This document shows, piece by piece, positions 8,711-17,473 of a stretch of DNA of 64,000 nucleotides (the first letter of the stretch is position 1; every line of letters starts with the position of its first letter). Both the position numbers and the translations under genes were made by a program. The notes beneath the pieces were generated by a model. The model was given only the letters and a program-made list of their open reading frames with translations, was not told the DNA's origin and searched no databases. This DNA is from Brucella haematophila. Its GTDB lineage: Bacteria; Pseudomonadota; Alphaproteobacteria; Rhizobiales; Rhizobiaceae. The stretch spans positions 20,399-84,398 of the forward strand of contig NZ_VCPE01000020.1 in NCBI RefSeq assembly GCF_005938105.1. The letters run 5' to 3'.

Positions 8711-9652
8711 ATGGCTGAGGAGATCGGATTGAAAAACGCGACGAGGGTCGGCAAAACACAGCAAACATCACGTGATAGTCGCTACCCTCGAGATGTCATC
8801 GGTATCATTGTCGATATGCAATCGGGCTTTTCGAAATCCAATCAGCGGATTGCGGCGGGCATCCTTGGAGAACCGCATCGCTTTGTCGAGCTGCCAATCG
8901 AAGAGTTGACCAATTGGCTCGATGTTTCTGCGCCGACGATTACCAGATTTGCGCGTACCGTCGGTTGCGAAGGGCTGAAGGATCTCAAACTGAAAATCAT
9001 GGGCTCCGTTCGCGTCGGTCGTCGATATATGGAGCCGGATACTCCGCCGAACTCGGTAGGGGAAATAGCCGAGCGTGTCAGCCAGCGGGCGCAAAAGACC
9101 ATTTCGGATATGCACCACGCGCTGGATCTCGATCGAGCCGAACAGATCATCAAAATCATCAGTCGATGCCATACGCTTTATGCTTTCGGCAGTGGCGGCG
9201 TGTCGTCATGGCTTATCGGTGAGTTACAAAACCGCTTTTTCAGGCTCGGTATCCGAGTTGTTCCGAGTGACGATCAGACGATGCAATTGATGCTGGCTTC
9301 CACCGTGGAACGAGACGACGCATTGTTGTGTTGTTCGTTGACTGGCGACAACAGAGAGCTTGAGCGGGTGGTCACTGTTGCGCAAGGCTATGGCGCGAAA
9401 GCTATAGCCCTGTGTCCTTCGGATAGTCTTATAGCCAAGGCAGTCGATCTGCATCTCGCTGTCGATAATCCTCCCGACGAGGATATTCTGTCGCCAGCAA
9501 CTATGCGTTACGCCTACCTCATGTGTATCGATGTCATTGCTTATGGAGTTGCCATCGAGCGGAACGAGACTGGTCGTGAAAAGATGCGGCGCATCAAGCA
9601 GCAGCTCGCCAATGTTCGGGGGAGTGATCGGACGCAGCCTTTGTGCGATTGA
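8711..9652 (+). CDS. MurR/RpiR-family transcriptional regulator
   Basis: The start at 8711 follows a GGAGGGGG ribosome-binding site and gives 313 residues; an upstream in-frame ATG at 8522 would add an unlikely 63-residue leader. The N-terminal domain is an RpiR helix-turn-helix (FSKSNQRIAAGILGEP, then LDVSAPTITRFARTVGCEG). The C-terminal half is a SIS domain (TLYAFGSGGVSSWL; DALLCCSLTGDNRELERVV) that in this family senses a sugar phosphate. One SIS motif reads SLTGDNRE in place of the more usual SxSGxTxE, so its ligand may differ. It probably controls the nine-gene operon starting at 9915. Confidence 0.92.
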   Translation: MAEEIGLKNATRVGKTQQTSRDSRYPRDVIGIIVDMQSGFSKSNQRIAAGILGEPHRFVELPIEELTNWLDVSAPTITRFARTVGCEGLKDLKLKIMGSVRVGRRYMEPDTPPNSVGEIAERVSQRAQKTISDMHHALDLDRAEQIIKIISRCHTLYAFGSGGVSSWLIGELQNRFFRLGIRVVPSDDQTMQLMLASTVERDDALLCCSLTGDNRELERVVTVAQGYGAKAIALCPSDSLIAKAVDLHLAVDNPPDEDILSPATMRYAYLMCIDVIAYGVAIERNETGREKMRRIKQQLANVRGSDRTQPLCD

Positions 9653-9665
9653 TAGTCAATTGATT

Positions 9666-9698
9666 GATGAAATTTTACTTTTGGATCAAATTTTGCTT
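9666..9698 (+). promoter_or_regulatory. Tandem 15-bp repeat, candidate RpiR binding site
   Basis: GATGAAATTTTACTT (9666-9680) and GATCAAATTTTGCTT (9684-9698) match at 13 of 15 positions with a period of 18 bp. The AT-rich GAAATTTT core resembles known RpiR-family operators. It lies just after the regulator gene and 60 bp upstream of the putative promoter of the ABC operon. Assignment to this regulator is inference. Confidence 0.45.
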
Positions 9699-9755
9699 CT
9701 TTTATAAGCAACTAAGCGATTTCAGTCAAAAAATGACATAAAAATGAAAAAAATA

Positions 9756-9784
9756 TTGGACAGAGAATAATTTTCACGCATACT
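9756..9784 (+). promoter_or_regulatory. Putative promoter of the ABC/dehydrogenase operon
   Basis: A TTGGAC box (9756-9761) and a CATACT box (9779-9784) are 17 bp apart, close to the sigma-70 consensus in sequence and spacing. The transcript would begin near 9791 and carry a leader of about 125 bases that includes the hairpin at 9821-9843. Confidence 0.45.
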
Positions 9785-9820
9785 GGCACCATAAATAAGA
9801 TTTGAAATGCCAAGATGACA

Positions 9821-9843
9821 ATCAACGCCTGAGGGGCGTTGAT
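9821..9843 (+). terminator. Hairpin in the leader of the ABC operon
   Basis: A perfect 9-bp stem ATCAACGCC/GGCGTTGAT with a five-base loop is followed by ATAGTTTTCTC. It could end the regulator transcript 170 bp after its stop, or act as an attenuator or stability element in the operon leader, since it lies after the putative promoter and 72 bp before the first gene. The T-run is weak. Confidence 0.5.
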
Positions 9844-9914
9844 TATAGTTTTCTCTTTAGGGTTCGTATTGTTCGAATTCTTGCAATCAAAAATAAATAA
9901 AATGGGGAACTGGC

Positions 9915-11219
9915 ATGAATAATGCGCTGGATCGATACTTGCTGTCTAGAAGACAGGTATTGGCGGGCATGGCTGGCTTTACGGCCACAGGAATGCTTGG
10001 CAAACGGGCGATGGCGGCACCGTCCACGGCCATGGCATTCATCGGTTGGCAGTACCAGCCGCAGATTGTCGCTGAAAATGTAGAGACCTTCAAAAAGCTC
10101 TATGATGAAAATGTCGCGTATGAGCTGGTGACCGGCGATTATCATCCCGTCGTAGAGACCAAGCTGACCGGCGGACAGCATATGGATATGCTTTACTCAG
10201 AGGAAAACTATATCGCTCGCTGGCATGCTGCTGAATGGATCCGCGATCTAGATTCATTGCCGGGTGTGGCCGATATCAAGGCTGGCATGTTTCCTGTGAG
10301 TGTGCAGTCATTATCCTTGCCGAATGGTGGCCCATTGTGCGGTTTGCCCTATTATGCGGGATACAATACTTTTCTCTATAATGAGGAGCACTTATCCAAA
10401 GCAAAGGCGGATGTGCCCAAGACCTGGGATGAAGTGCTGGAGCTAAGCCGGAAGCTCAAAACCGATGGTATCAGCGATGCTCCCTTCCATGGCATGTGGC
10501 AGCAGCAATGGTCCGATCTGTCGTGGAACATCTTTGCGTGCTGGTATTCCGAAGGGGCCAAGATCTTTGATGAGAAGGGCGACTTCGTCGATGAGCCGGC
10601 ACTTCGAAAAGTGCTGGAATTTTTCCAGACGGTCTACAAGGAAAAGCTCGTTGTGGAAGACATCATGACACTGCCGGGTGAAGGTGTGCCGAGCTATGCT
10701 TCCGGCCGTCATACATTCATGGTGGTGCATGACTACAACCACAAGGTCGTCAACGATCCGGCCGTTTCCAAGATCGCAGGTAAAGTGCGCAATGCACTAA
10801 TGCCAGGTGCTACCCAATCGACCATGGCATGGACCGCGGCCTATCTGATGGGCGCGCAGCCCGTTGACGACCAGCGCGTTTGGAATCTGTTGCAGTTTTT
10901 TGGTGGTAAGGCCTCGGATGGCCAGTACCATGTCATCAAGCGTTGGGCGCTCGAGTTCGGTCTGGGTTCTGCTTATCGCGAAGTGATGGCTGACCCGGAT
11001 ATCGTCGCGAGCTTTTCCAAGTGGCGCGACCTCGACATCTCGGCCAAGCAACTCGGCATGGCAACCTCACGCGCCATCGGCAAGGCGATCTGGTTCCCGG
11101 AGTGGGATATGTTCATGATGCAGCAGCTCCAGGAATATATCCGTTCAGGCAGTTCGACTGATGCCTTTGTTTCCGCGCTTGCCGCGAAAGCTTCTGAGCT
11201 GAAGGCCCAGTATCAATAA
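9915..11219 (+). CDS. ABC transporter solute-binding protein (family 1, sugar type), Tat-exported
   Basis: The 434-residue protein begins with a twin-arginine-like signal, LLSRRQVLAGMAGF, ending near RAMAA/PSTAM, so it is probably exported folded by the Tat system. The mature part has features of family 1 extracellular solute-binding proteins (MalE/UgpB type), such as YNTFLYNEEHL followed by VPKTWDEVLELSRKL. The ligand class for this family is sugars and sugar-like compounds. It is the first gene of the operon and lies 108 bp before the permease gene. The remaining genes suggest that the ligand carries an acyl-amino and a hydroxyl group, but nothing in this protein specifies it. Confidence 0.9.
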   Translation: MNNALDRYLLSRRQVLAGMAGFTATGMLGKRAMAAPSTAMAFIGWQYQPQIVAENVETFKKLYDENVAYELVTGDYHPVVETKLTGGQHMDMLYSEENYIARWHAAEWIRDLDSLPGVADIKAGMFPVSVQSLSLPNGGPLCGLPYYAGYNTFLYNEEHLSKAKADVPKTWDEVLELSRKLKTDGISDAPFHGMWQQQWSDLSWNIFACWYSEGAKIFDEKGDFVDEPALRKVLEFFQTVYKEKLVVEDIMTLPGEGVPSYASGRHTFMVVHDYNHKVVNDPAVSKIAGKVRNALMPGATQSTMAWTAAYLMGAQPVDDQRVWNLLQFFGGKASDGQYHVIKRWALEFGLGSAYREVMADPDIVASFSKWRDLDISAKQLGMATSRAIGKAIWFPEWDMFMMQQLQEYIRSGSSTDAFVSALAAKASELKAQYQ

Positions 11220-11327
11220 GGCTGTTGGCTGGAAGCGCTCCGGCCACCGCCGTCTATCCCTTTCCGTTTCCCAGTCTGGTGGTGACTGCTTTTGGCTGTT
11301 TCGCCGGGCGAAGAGTGTGAGGTCGTG

Positions 11328-13223
11328 ATGACACTTACGATAGACAGTCGCTCAGCGCATATACCCACGAAAGACCGGCGCCAACTATTCCGGCTTCCGG
11401 CATTTGCCTATGTTTCGGTGACACCAACACTTTTCCTGATGATCCTTATCGTCGGAATTCCGCTCCTCTACAGTTTCTATCTCTCATTTGTAAGTGTGAA
11501 CCCCATTACCAAGAAGTGGGTGTTTGTCGGTTTAGGCAATTACACTCGCATCTTCTCCAACGATGACTTCTGGGCGGCATTGGGGCGAACGCTTTATTTC
11601 TCGGTTTTGTCCGTCGCGGGGACGACGGTTGTCGGAACTGCCATGGCATTGGTGCTGAACAGGCACTTTTCGGGCCGGGGATTTCTGCGCAGTGTCGTCC
11701 TCATTCCCTGGGCAATGGCTCCGGTAACCATCGGTGTATTGTGGTCTTTCGTCTACGCAGGCAACTTCGGTCTGCTGAACGGTTTACTGAATGACATCGG
11801 TATGGGGCATTTGGCACGTCCCTGGTTTGGCGACGGCTTTCGAGCGCTCAATCTCGTTACGTTGACCCAGATATGGAACCAAGCGCCACTGATGACGCTC
11901 ATGCTCCTCTCAAGCCTGCAATCCATGCCCTCCAACCTGCATCGCGCAGCTGAGCTTGATGGGGCCGGGCCGGTAACGCGCTTCATGGCGATCACCCTGC
12001 CATGGCTGAAATCCACGTTGTTATTTGCGATGATCGTTGCCACCATCAATGCGCTGATGACTTTCGATATTATCTGGATCATGACCCGAGGCGGTCCGGG
12101 TGCGGCAACCACGACGCTATCCTGGCTTGGCTATCTTCAGTCGTTTCAATTCCTGAAATTCGGAGAAGGGGCAGCACTTCTATATTTGCTGATGATGCTT
12201 AGCCTTTTGCTTGCACTGGTCTATTTCGCTTTCCTGTCTCCCAAAAAACAGAAACAACCATCACAGGACGCCATGACCGAGGTCTTATCGTCAGCGCCGC
12301 GTACCAGAGCATTCATGGTAATCTTGCCTGCTTTCTCAAGACGTCGCCTTGTCCAACCGCAGACGGCGAAGCGTTTGACCACGATCGGCTTTTATACTGC
12401 CGTTATCACAGTCTTCCTGTGGTCCTTCCTCCCGGTTGCCATGCTTGTTCTCATCAGTCTGTCACCAACAACGGATCTCATACGAACACCACCGTCCATG
12501 ATACCTTCGGCATTGACGCTCGATAACTACCGGGCTGTTCTGATGCCAAGTGGTGGTACGACAAGTGTGCAGGCGGCACGCGTACCTTTATCGTTGCTCA
12601 ACAGCTTTGGTATCGGCGTCGTCGTCTCGGTTATCAATGTGGCTCTGGGAACTCTCGCCGGTTATGGATTTGCCCGTTATGCCTCGCATAGGTTCTTTTC
12701 GGTGAGTTTGTGGGCGCTTCTCATAACGCGCATGGTTCCGGCGCTCACTCTCGTCCTGCCGTTTTTTGTGCTGTTTCGCATATTGGGCCTCATTGATACA
12801 CATCTGGGGCTTGTGATCGCATATTCAACGATCCTGATGCCGCTTTCCGCTTGGATGATGAAGACCAGCTTCGAAAATGTACCGCTCAGTCTGGAGCGGG
12901 CGGCACTGATCGACGGATGCACACCGTTCGAGATGTTCCGCAAGGTGCTGATACCTGTCGTAAAGCCGGGAATTATCGCGGCACTGATATTCTGCTTTCT
13001 GGTTTCGTGGAATGAATTTCTCTTCGCAATGATCCTGACATCCACGCCGAAAACTCAGACTATCCCAGTGGTTATCGCCGGGTTTCTCAGCCAGGCTAGG
13101 TTCAATGAATATGGCCCGCTATTCGCGGCGAGCGTGCTGGCGATTATTCCTCCGGTGGCAATCGCCTTCTTCTTTCAAAAATACCTCGTTCAGGGTGCGC
13201 TTTCAGGCGCGGTCAAGGGCTGA
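11328..13223 (+). CDS. Fused ABC transporter permease (MalF-like plus MalG-like halves in one chain)
   Basis: ATG 11328 follows a GAGG site five bases upstream and gives 631 residues. The first half (to about residue 305) is a MalF/UgpA-type permease with the cytoplasmic coupling loop AAELDGAGPVTRFMAITLP near residue 207. A polar linker of about 50 residues follows. The second half (from about 350) is a MalG/UgpE-type permease with its own coupling loop, RAALIDGCTPFEMFRKVLIP, near residue 524, and a second set of about six helices. Such permeases are normally two proteins that pair as a heterodimer. Here the frame is continuous. An internal ATG at 12271 after AGGA could allow separate synthesis of the second half. 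Confidence 0.9.
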   Translation: MTLTIDSRSAHIPTKDRRQLFRLPAFAYVSVTPTLFLMILIVGIPLLYSFYLSFVSVNPITKKWVFVGLGNYTRIFSNDDFWAALGRTLYFSVLSVAGTTVVGTAMALVLNRHFSGRGFLRSVVLIPWAMAPVTIGVLWSFVYAGNFGLLNGLLNDIGMGHLARPWFGDGFRALNLVTLTQIWNQAPLMTLMLLSSLQSMPSNLHRAAELDGAGPVTRFMAITLPWLKSTLLFAMIVATINALMTFDIIWIMTRGGPGAATTTLSWLGYLQSFQFLKFGEGAALLYLLMMLSLLLALVYFAFLSPKKQKQPSQDAMTEVLSSAPRTRAFMVILPAFSRRRLVQPQTAKRLTTIGFYTAVITVFLWSFLPVAMLVLISLSPTTDLIRTPPSMIPSALTLDNYRAVLMPSGGTTSVQAARVPLSLLNSFGIGVVVSVINVALGTLAGYGFARYASHRFFSVSLWALLITRMVPALTLVLPFFVLFRILGLIDTHLGLVIAYSTILMPLSAWMMKTSFENVPLSLERAALIDGCTPFEMFRKVLIPVVKPGIIAALIFCFLVSWNEFLFAMILTSTPKTQTIPVVIAGFLSQARFNEYGPLFAASVLAIIPPVAIAFFFQKYLVQGALSGAVKG

Positions 13224-13235
13224 AAGGAAACTCTT

Positions 13236-14285
13236 ATGGCATCAATTCAGATCGCAGGCCTGAACAAACAATATGGTGCGTTAAACATCCTGAAAAACCT
13301 CGATCTTTCGATCGATGATGGCGAATTCATCTCATTTCTCGGGCCGTCGGGTTGCGGAAAGTCAACGTTGCTTTTCTGTATAGCGGGGCTGGAGGAGATC
13401 AGCGAGGGATCGATCCGCTTTGACGGTCAGGAGATGTCGGATCTGTCGCCCAGAGATCGCAATATCGCGCTCGTCTTTCAGGATTATGCGCTCTATCCGC
13501 ATATGAGTGTTCGCGACAATATTGCATTTCCGCTGCGCCGACAGAAAGTCGATGAAGCGACAATCAATCGGCAGATTGGCTGGGCCAGCGAAGTTTTGGG
13601 TATTGAAGCTTTGCTTGACCGGCTCCCGGCTGCGCTTTCCGGCGGTCAGAGACAGCGCGTCGCTGTGGGGCGGGCCATTGTCCGCAATCCTTCCGTTCTC
13701 TTGATGGACGAACCCCTGTCCAACCTTGATGCCTCTCTGCGCGTGCGCATGCGGACGGAAATCCGGCGCTTGCAGAAGGAGCTTGGGATCACGGTCATTT
13801 TCGTAACCCACGATCAGGAGGAGGCGATGGTTCTGTCTGATCGTATTGCGGTGATGAAGGATGGTGTGCTGCAACAGTTTGCACGTCCCATGGAGGTTTA
13901 TTCCAGTCCCGCCAACCAGTTTGTCGCCGGGTTCATCGGTAGTCCGCAGATGAATTTTCTTCCTGCGGAATTGTGTGGCGGGTCCAAGGGTGAAATCATC
14001 GGCGTTCGTCCCCACGATCTTAAGCCCGTACCAAGGGCGGCAGGCGGGCTGAATTTGTCCGGGGATCTGGTTCTCGTCGAACCAGCCGGGCCCTACCAAT
14101 TTCTCGATGTCGCAATCGGGGACCACGCGGTGCGTGCCACCTGTACCGATGCCAGCGGTTTGTCTCCTGGATCGAGAATTATCCTCAACGCGAGCGCGGA
14201 AGCAGTGCGTTTCTTTTCGAGCGACAGCGGCGCGCGCATCAATCAGCAATTAAAGGAACCGGAAAGCAGAATTCATGTCGTATGA
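13236..14285 (+). CDS. ABC transporter ATP-binding protein (MalK/UgpC type)
   Basis: This 349-residue ATPase shows Walker A GPSGCGKST (residues 37-45), the signature LSGGQRQRVAVGRA, Walker B VLLMDEPLSNLDA and the switch His in FVTHDQEEA. The C-terminal region beyond residue 240 has the TOBE-type fold expected of sugar importers (GSPQMNFLPAE; IIGVRPHDLKPV). It starts 12 bp after the permease gene and its end overlaps the amidohydrolase gene by 11 bp. It powers the fused permease. In such importers two copies of the ATPase bind the two coupling loops, which here sit on one chain. Confidence 0.95.
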   Translation: MASIQIAGLNKQYGALNILKNLDLSIDDGEFISFLGPSGCGKSTLLFCIAGLEEISEGSIRFDGQEMSDLSPRDRNIALVFQDYALYPHMSVRDNIAFPLRRQKVDEATINRQIGWASEVLGIEALLDRLPAALSGGQRQRVAVGRAIVRNPSVLLMDEPLSNLDASLRVRMRTEIRRLQKELGITVIFVTHDQEEAMVLSDRIAVMKDGVLQQFARPMEVYSSPANQFVAGFIGSPQMNFLPAELCGGSKGEIIGVRPHDLKPVPRAAGGLNLSGDLVLVEPAGPYQFLDVAIGDHAVRATCTDASGLSPGSRIILNASAEAVRFFSSDSGARINQQLKEPESRIHVV

Positions 14286-15432
14286 TCTGGTATTGAAGAA
14301 TGGCCGGGTAATCGATCCCTCGCAAGCCATTGACCGTGTGACGGATGTGGCCTTCAAGGATGGCAGGGTTGCCGCGGTTGGAGAGGGACTGACAGGCACA
14401 AAAATGCGCGATGTTTCGGGCCTGATCGTGACCCCGGGTCTGATCGATCTGCACACCCACGTGTATTGGGGTGGCACTTCGCTCGGGGTGGACCCCGATC
14501 TGTTCGCTCGCAAGAGCGCGGTGTCTACATGTGTCGATACCGGCAGCGCCGGACCCGGCAATTTCCCGGGCTTTCGCAAACATGTCATCGAACGCAGCAC
14601 GGCGCGTGTATTGGTTTATCTGCATATATCCTTTGCGGGTATCTATGGTTTTGCCAAGAACATCATGCTGGGTGAAAGCCATGACATTCGCCTTCTGGCC
14701 GCGCGCGAGGCAGTCGAAGTCATCAATGAAAACCGTGATGTGATCGTCGGTGTGAAGGTTCGCATCGGACGTCATGCATCTGGTCCCGCCGGTATTCAGC
14801 CGCTTGATGTGGCGCTTCAGGTGGCCGATGAAACCGGCCTTCCGCTAATGGCGCATATCGACGAGCCACCGCCTTCCTATGAAGCGGTCGTATCGCGTCT
14901 TCGCAAGGGCGATGTACTCACGCATTGTTTCCGTCCGTTTCCCAATGCACCGATCGATGGCAAGGGCAATATCAAACCGGAAGTTCTGGCAGCGCGTGAA
15001 CGAGGGGTTATCTTCGATATCGGTCACGGCATGGGTTCATTCGCCTGGAAAACCGCTCGGGCCATGATGGGGCAGGGCTTTATGCCCGATACGATTTCGT
15101 CCGACGTGCATGCGCTGTGCATCACCGGGCCGGCCTATGATCAGGTGACGACATTGTCCAAGTTTCTGGCGCTCGGCATGCCGATCAGCGACGTTATCGC
15201 AGCATCGACGATCAATCCGGCGCTTGCTGTCCAACGGCCTGAGCTCGGGACTTTGAAACCAGGTGCTGTAGGAGACGCCAGTGTTCTCGACCTGCGTGCC
15301 GGCACGTTCCCGCTTGAGGATGTGCGTGGTGAAGTGGTGACGGCATCACAGCGCTTGTTCGCTGCCGGTCTCGTCATTGGCGGGCGTGAAATGGATATGG
15401 ACAGCCAATCGTTCGCAAACGCAGCAGAATGA
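14275..15432 (+). CDS. Amidohydrolase/deacetylase-family metallohydrolase
   Basis: The 385-residue protein belongs to the amidohydrolase superfamily. It shows the DLHTHVYWGG metal motif (His60, His62), a candidate carboxylated Lys in VGVKVRIG (about residue 160), His in LMAHIDEP, and Asp in SSDVHALCITG. The N-terminal beta-sandwich part (LVLKNGRVIDP) and the closing LKPGAVGDASVLDL segment are also typical. Members of this subgroup are often called dihydroorotase-like or N-acyl-amino-acid deacetylase-like. Its position in the operon suggests the first cytoplasmic step on the imported compound, removal of an N-acyl group or opening of a cyclic amide. That reaction is inferred. Confidence 0.85.
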   Translation: MSYDLVLKNGRVIDPSQAIDRVTDVAFKDGRVAAVGEGLTGTKMRDVSGLIVTPGLIDLHTHVYWGGTSLGVDPDLFARKSAVSTCVDTGSAGPGNFPGFRKHVIERSTARVLVYLHISFAGIYGFAKNIMLGESHDIRLLAAREAVEVINENRDVIVGVKVRIGRHASGPAGIQPLDVALQVADETGLPLMAHIDEPPPSYEAVVSRLRKGDVLTHCFRPFPNAPIDGKGNIKPEVLAARERGVIFDIGHGMGSFAWKTARAMMGQGFMPDTISSDVHALCITGPAYDQVTTLSKFLALGMPISDVIAASTINPALAVQRPELGTLKPGAVGDASVLDLRAGTFPLEDVRGEVVTASQRLFAAGLVIGGREMDMDSQSFANAAE

Positions 15433-15447
15433 ATGGGAGGGAAGATC

Positions 15448-16905
15448 ATGGATGGTGGTTACACATCCGCTAAAATCGGAAATTATATCGCAGGCGGTTG
15501 GGAGACAGAGCCCGAAACCATGCCAGCGATCAATCCGGCGACTGGCAAGCAGATAGCGCTGTTGCCGAAATCGACGGTTGCGACTGTCGACAGGGCGGTG
15601 ATGGCAGCCAAGACGGCTTCTTCTTCCTGGGCATCGACGCCGATATTTGAAAGAGCGGCTCTTTGCGTGAAAATCGGATCGGCGATTGATGCGTCAAGGG
15701 AAAAGCTCGCACGTATCTTGTCCGGGGAACAGGGTAAACCGCTCTCTGAGGCGATGGGAGAAGTCGGCAAGGCTGCAGACGGTTTTCGTCTAGCATCCGA
15801 ACTTGTCAAACAGATGGGGGGAGAAACTCTGCCCACTGAGGACCCGACCAAGCTGGCAATGACAATTCGCCAGGCACGTGGCGTCTATGGTGTGATCACA
15901 CCATGGAATTTTCCCGTCAACATTCCGGTCGAGTATCTCGCGCCGGGTATAGCGACGGGCAATGTCATAGTCTGGGTTCCTGCACCTTCAACGTCCTTGA
16001 TCGCCTGTGCTCTGATGGAAGTCATCGAACAGGCGGGGCTGCCTGACGGTGTTATCAATCTGGTGATCGGTGAGGGCGCTACCGTGGGTGATGCCGTTGT
16101 TGTGCATCCCGATGTCGCGGCAATCGGTTTCACGGGAAGTGCTGCGACGGGCAAGCGCATCGCCGAACGTGGAGCAGGCAAACCACTTCTCCTGGAACTC
16201 GGCGGAAACGGGCCGGTTATCGTCTTTGAGGATGCCGATATCGAGGCTGCTGCTTCTTCTGCCGCTGGTGGGGCTTTCTTTAACGCGGGGCAGGTTTGTG
16301 CCGCGACTGGGCGCGTACTCGTCCATGAAACCGTGGCCGATGCGCTCTGTGAAAAGCTTGTCCAGCATGCCGAGCGCCATGTGCTAGGCGATCCTTTTCA
16401 GCAAGGCACGACGATGGGGCCACTCAACAATGCCAAGGTTGCGGTCAAGGTGAAAGAACATGTCGATGATGCGGTGGCGAGTGGTGCAACATTGCTTTGT
16501 GGAGGCAAGGCGCGTCCCGATCTGGGGAGTGACCTGTATTTTGAGCCAACTGTCATTGCCGGTGTAACGCGCGATATGCGGATCAATCGAGAGGAAACAT
16601 TCGGACCTGTCGTTCCAGTGCTGACGTTCCGAAATGACAGCGAGGCTCTCGAACTTGCTCTAGACAGCGAATATGGACTGTCGGTGGGCGTATTTACCAA
16701 GGACATGCAACGCGGTCTGTCGGTTGCTAAAGCTATTCCGGCAGGCATTGTGAACATCAACTCCGGCAGCACCTATTGGGAAATCCATCTGCCTTTCGGC
16801 GGTGGTACGAACACCAAGAGCGGTATCGGGCGCCTTGGTGGGCTGCATACGATGGAGGCCATGACGGAACTCAAGATGATTACGATCACTCTGGATCGCA
16901 GGTAG
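15448..16905 (+). CDS. NAD(P)-dependent aldehyde dehydrogenase (succinate-semialdehyde/betaine type)
   Basis: ATG 15448 follows GGGAGG at 15436-15441 and is preferred to the ATG at 15433, giving 485 residues, a normal length. Core motifs are present: TPWNFPVNIP, the nucleotide-binding GFTGSAATGKRIAE, the catalytic Glu in LLLELGGNGP (about residue 250) and the nucleophile in NAGQVCAATGR (about residue 285). One difference is WVPAPSTSL where most family members have KPA-type sequence, so the Lys that contacts the cofactor phosphate or ribose is missing. Cofactor preference may be altered. It probably oxidises the aldehyde made by the GMC dehydrogenase encoded next. Confidence 0.93.
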   Translation: MDGGYTSAKIGNYIAGGWETEPETMPAINPATGKQIALLPKSTVATVDRAVMAAKTASSSWASTPIFERAALCVKIGSAIDASREKLARILSGEQGKPLSEAMGEVGKAADGFRLASELVKQMGGETLPTEDPTKLAMTIRQARGVYGVITPWNFPVNIPVEYLAPGIATGNVIVWVPAPSTSLIACALMEVIEQAGLPDGVINLVIGEGATVGDAVVVHPDVAAIGFTGSAATGKRIAERGAGKPLLLELGGNGPVIVFEDADIEAAASSAAGGAFFNAGQVCAATGRVLVHETVADALCEKLVQHAERHVLGDPFQQGTTMGPLNNAKVAVKVKEHVDDAVASGATLLCGGKARPDLGSDLYFEPTVIAGVTRDMRINREETFGPVVPVLTFRNDSEALELALDSEYGLSVGVFTKDMQRGLSVAKAIPAGIVNINSGSTYWEIHLPFGGGTNTKSGIGRLGGLHTMEAMTELKMITITLDRR

Positions 16906-16915
16906 GAGCGATAGG

Positions 16916-17473
16916 ATGGAATCTGTATCGAGAAAGGACGAACGGCTGGTCAATTTCGCGCTGTCTGCGGACGAAGAGGCGAGAATGATTGCGGCGCTTG
17001 TTGATGAACTCATACCGGGCGATGCAATCTGGCCGTCGGCTTCTGCGGCAGGCGTCCACGGGATTATTGCTCTGCGGTTGCTTTCATCATGGGACACTGC
17101 AGCTCTTGAAAAATTTGCCGATTTGATTGGCTGGCTCAATGGCAGCCTATCGAGCGACGAACCAATGCAGCGGACTGAAGCGGTTGCTGCGTTCGAAGTT
17201 CGTGATCCCGATCTTTTTGACAAAATTTACATCGCAACCGTGCTTGCCTATTACGAGACGCCGTTTGTCGTATCGGTTATCCAGCAAAGCGGCAGACCTT
17301 ATTCCATCCGTCCTCATCTATCTGGCTATCCGATGGAGCCGTTTGACTTCAGCAAGGATATCCCCACTCACAATCGCGGTCATTATCTCGCGACGGACGC
17401 TGTCGTGCCTGTCGATATTTCCGAACTGGCGCTTGAAACGCAGAAAACTGAAAACTGGGGAGTTGCACGATGA
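16916..17473 (+). CDS. GMC dehydrogenase small subunit (gluconate 2-dehydrogenase subunit 3-like)
   Basis: The 185-residue protein carries the segment MIAALVDELIPGDAIWPSA near residue 25, typical of the small subunits paired with membrane-bound GMC dehydrogenases, and VLAYYETPFVVSVIQQSGRPY further on. No Tat or Sec signal is seen at its N-terminus, unlike the periplasmic gluconate dehydrogenase subunits, so the complex may be cytoplasmic. Its stop overlaps the start of the large subunit by four bases, consistent with a two-subunit enzyme. The call rests on the motif and on the gene pairing. Confidence 0.75.
   Translation: MESVSRKDERLVNFALSADEEARMIAALVDELIPGDAIWPSASAAGVHGIIALRLLSSWDTAALEKFADLIGWLNGSLSSDEPMQRTEAVAAFEVRDPDLFDKIYIATVLAYYETPFVVSVIQQSGRPYSIRPHLSGYPMEPFDFSKDIPTHNRGHYLATDAVVPVDISELALETQKTENWGVAR

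Noticed and set aside
13362-14249. Minus-strand open frame of 295 codons
   Set aside because: It is antisense to the ABC ATPase gene with all its motifs; its own translation has no family pattern.
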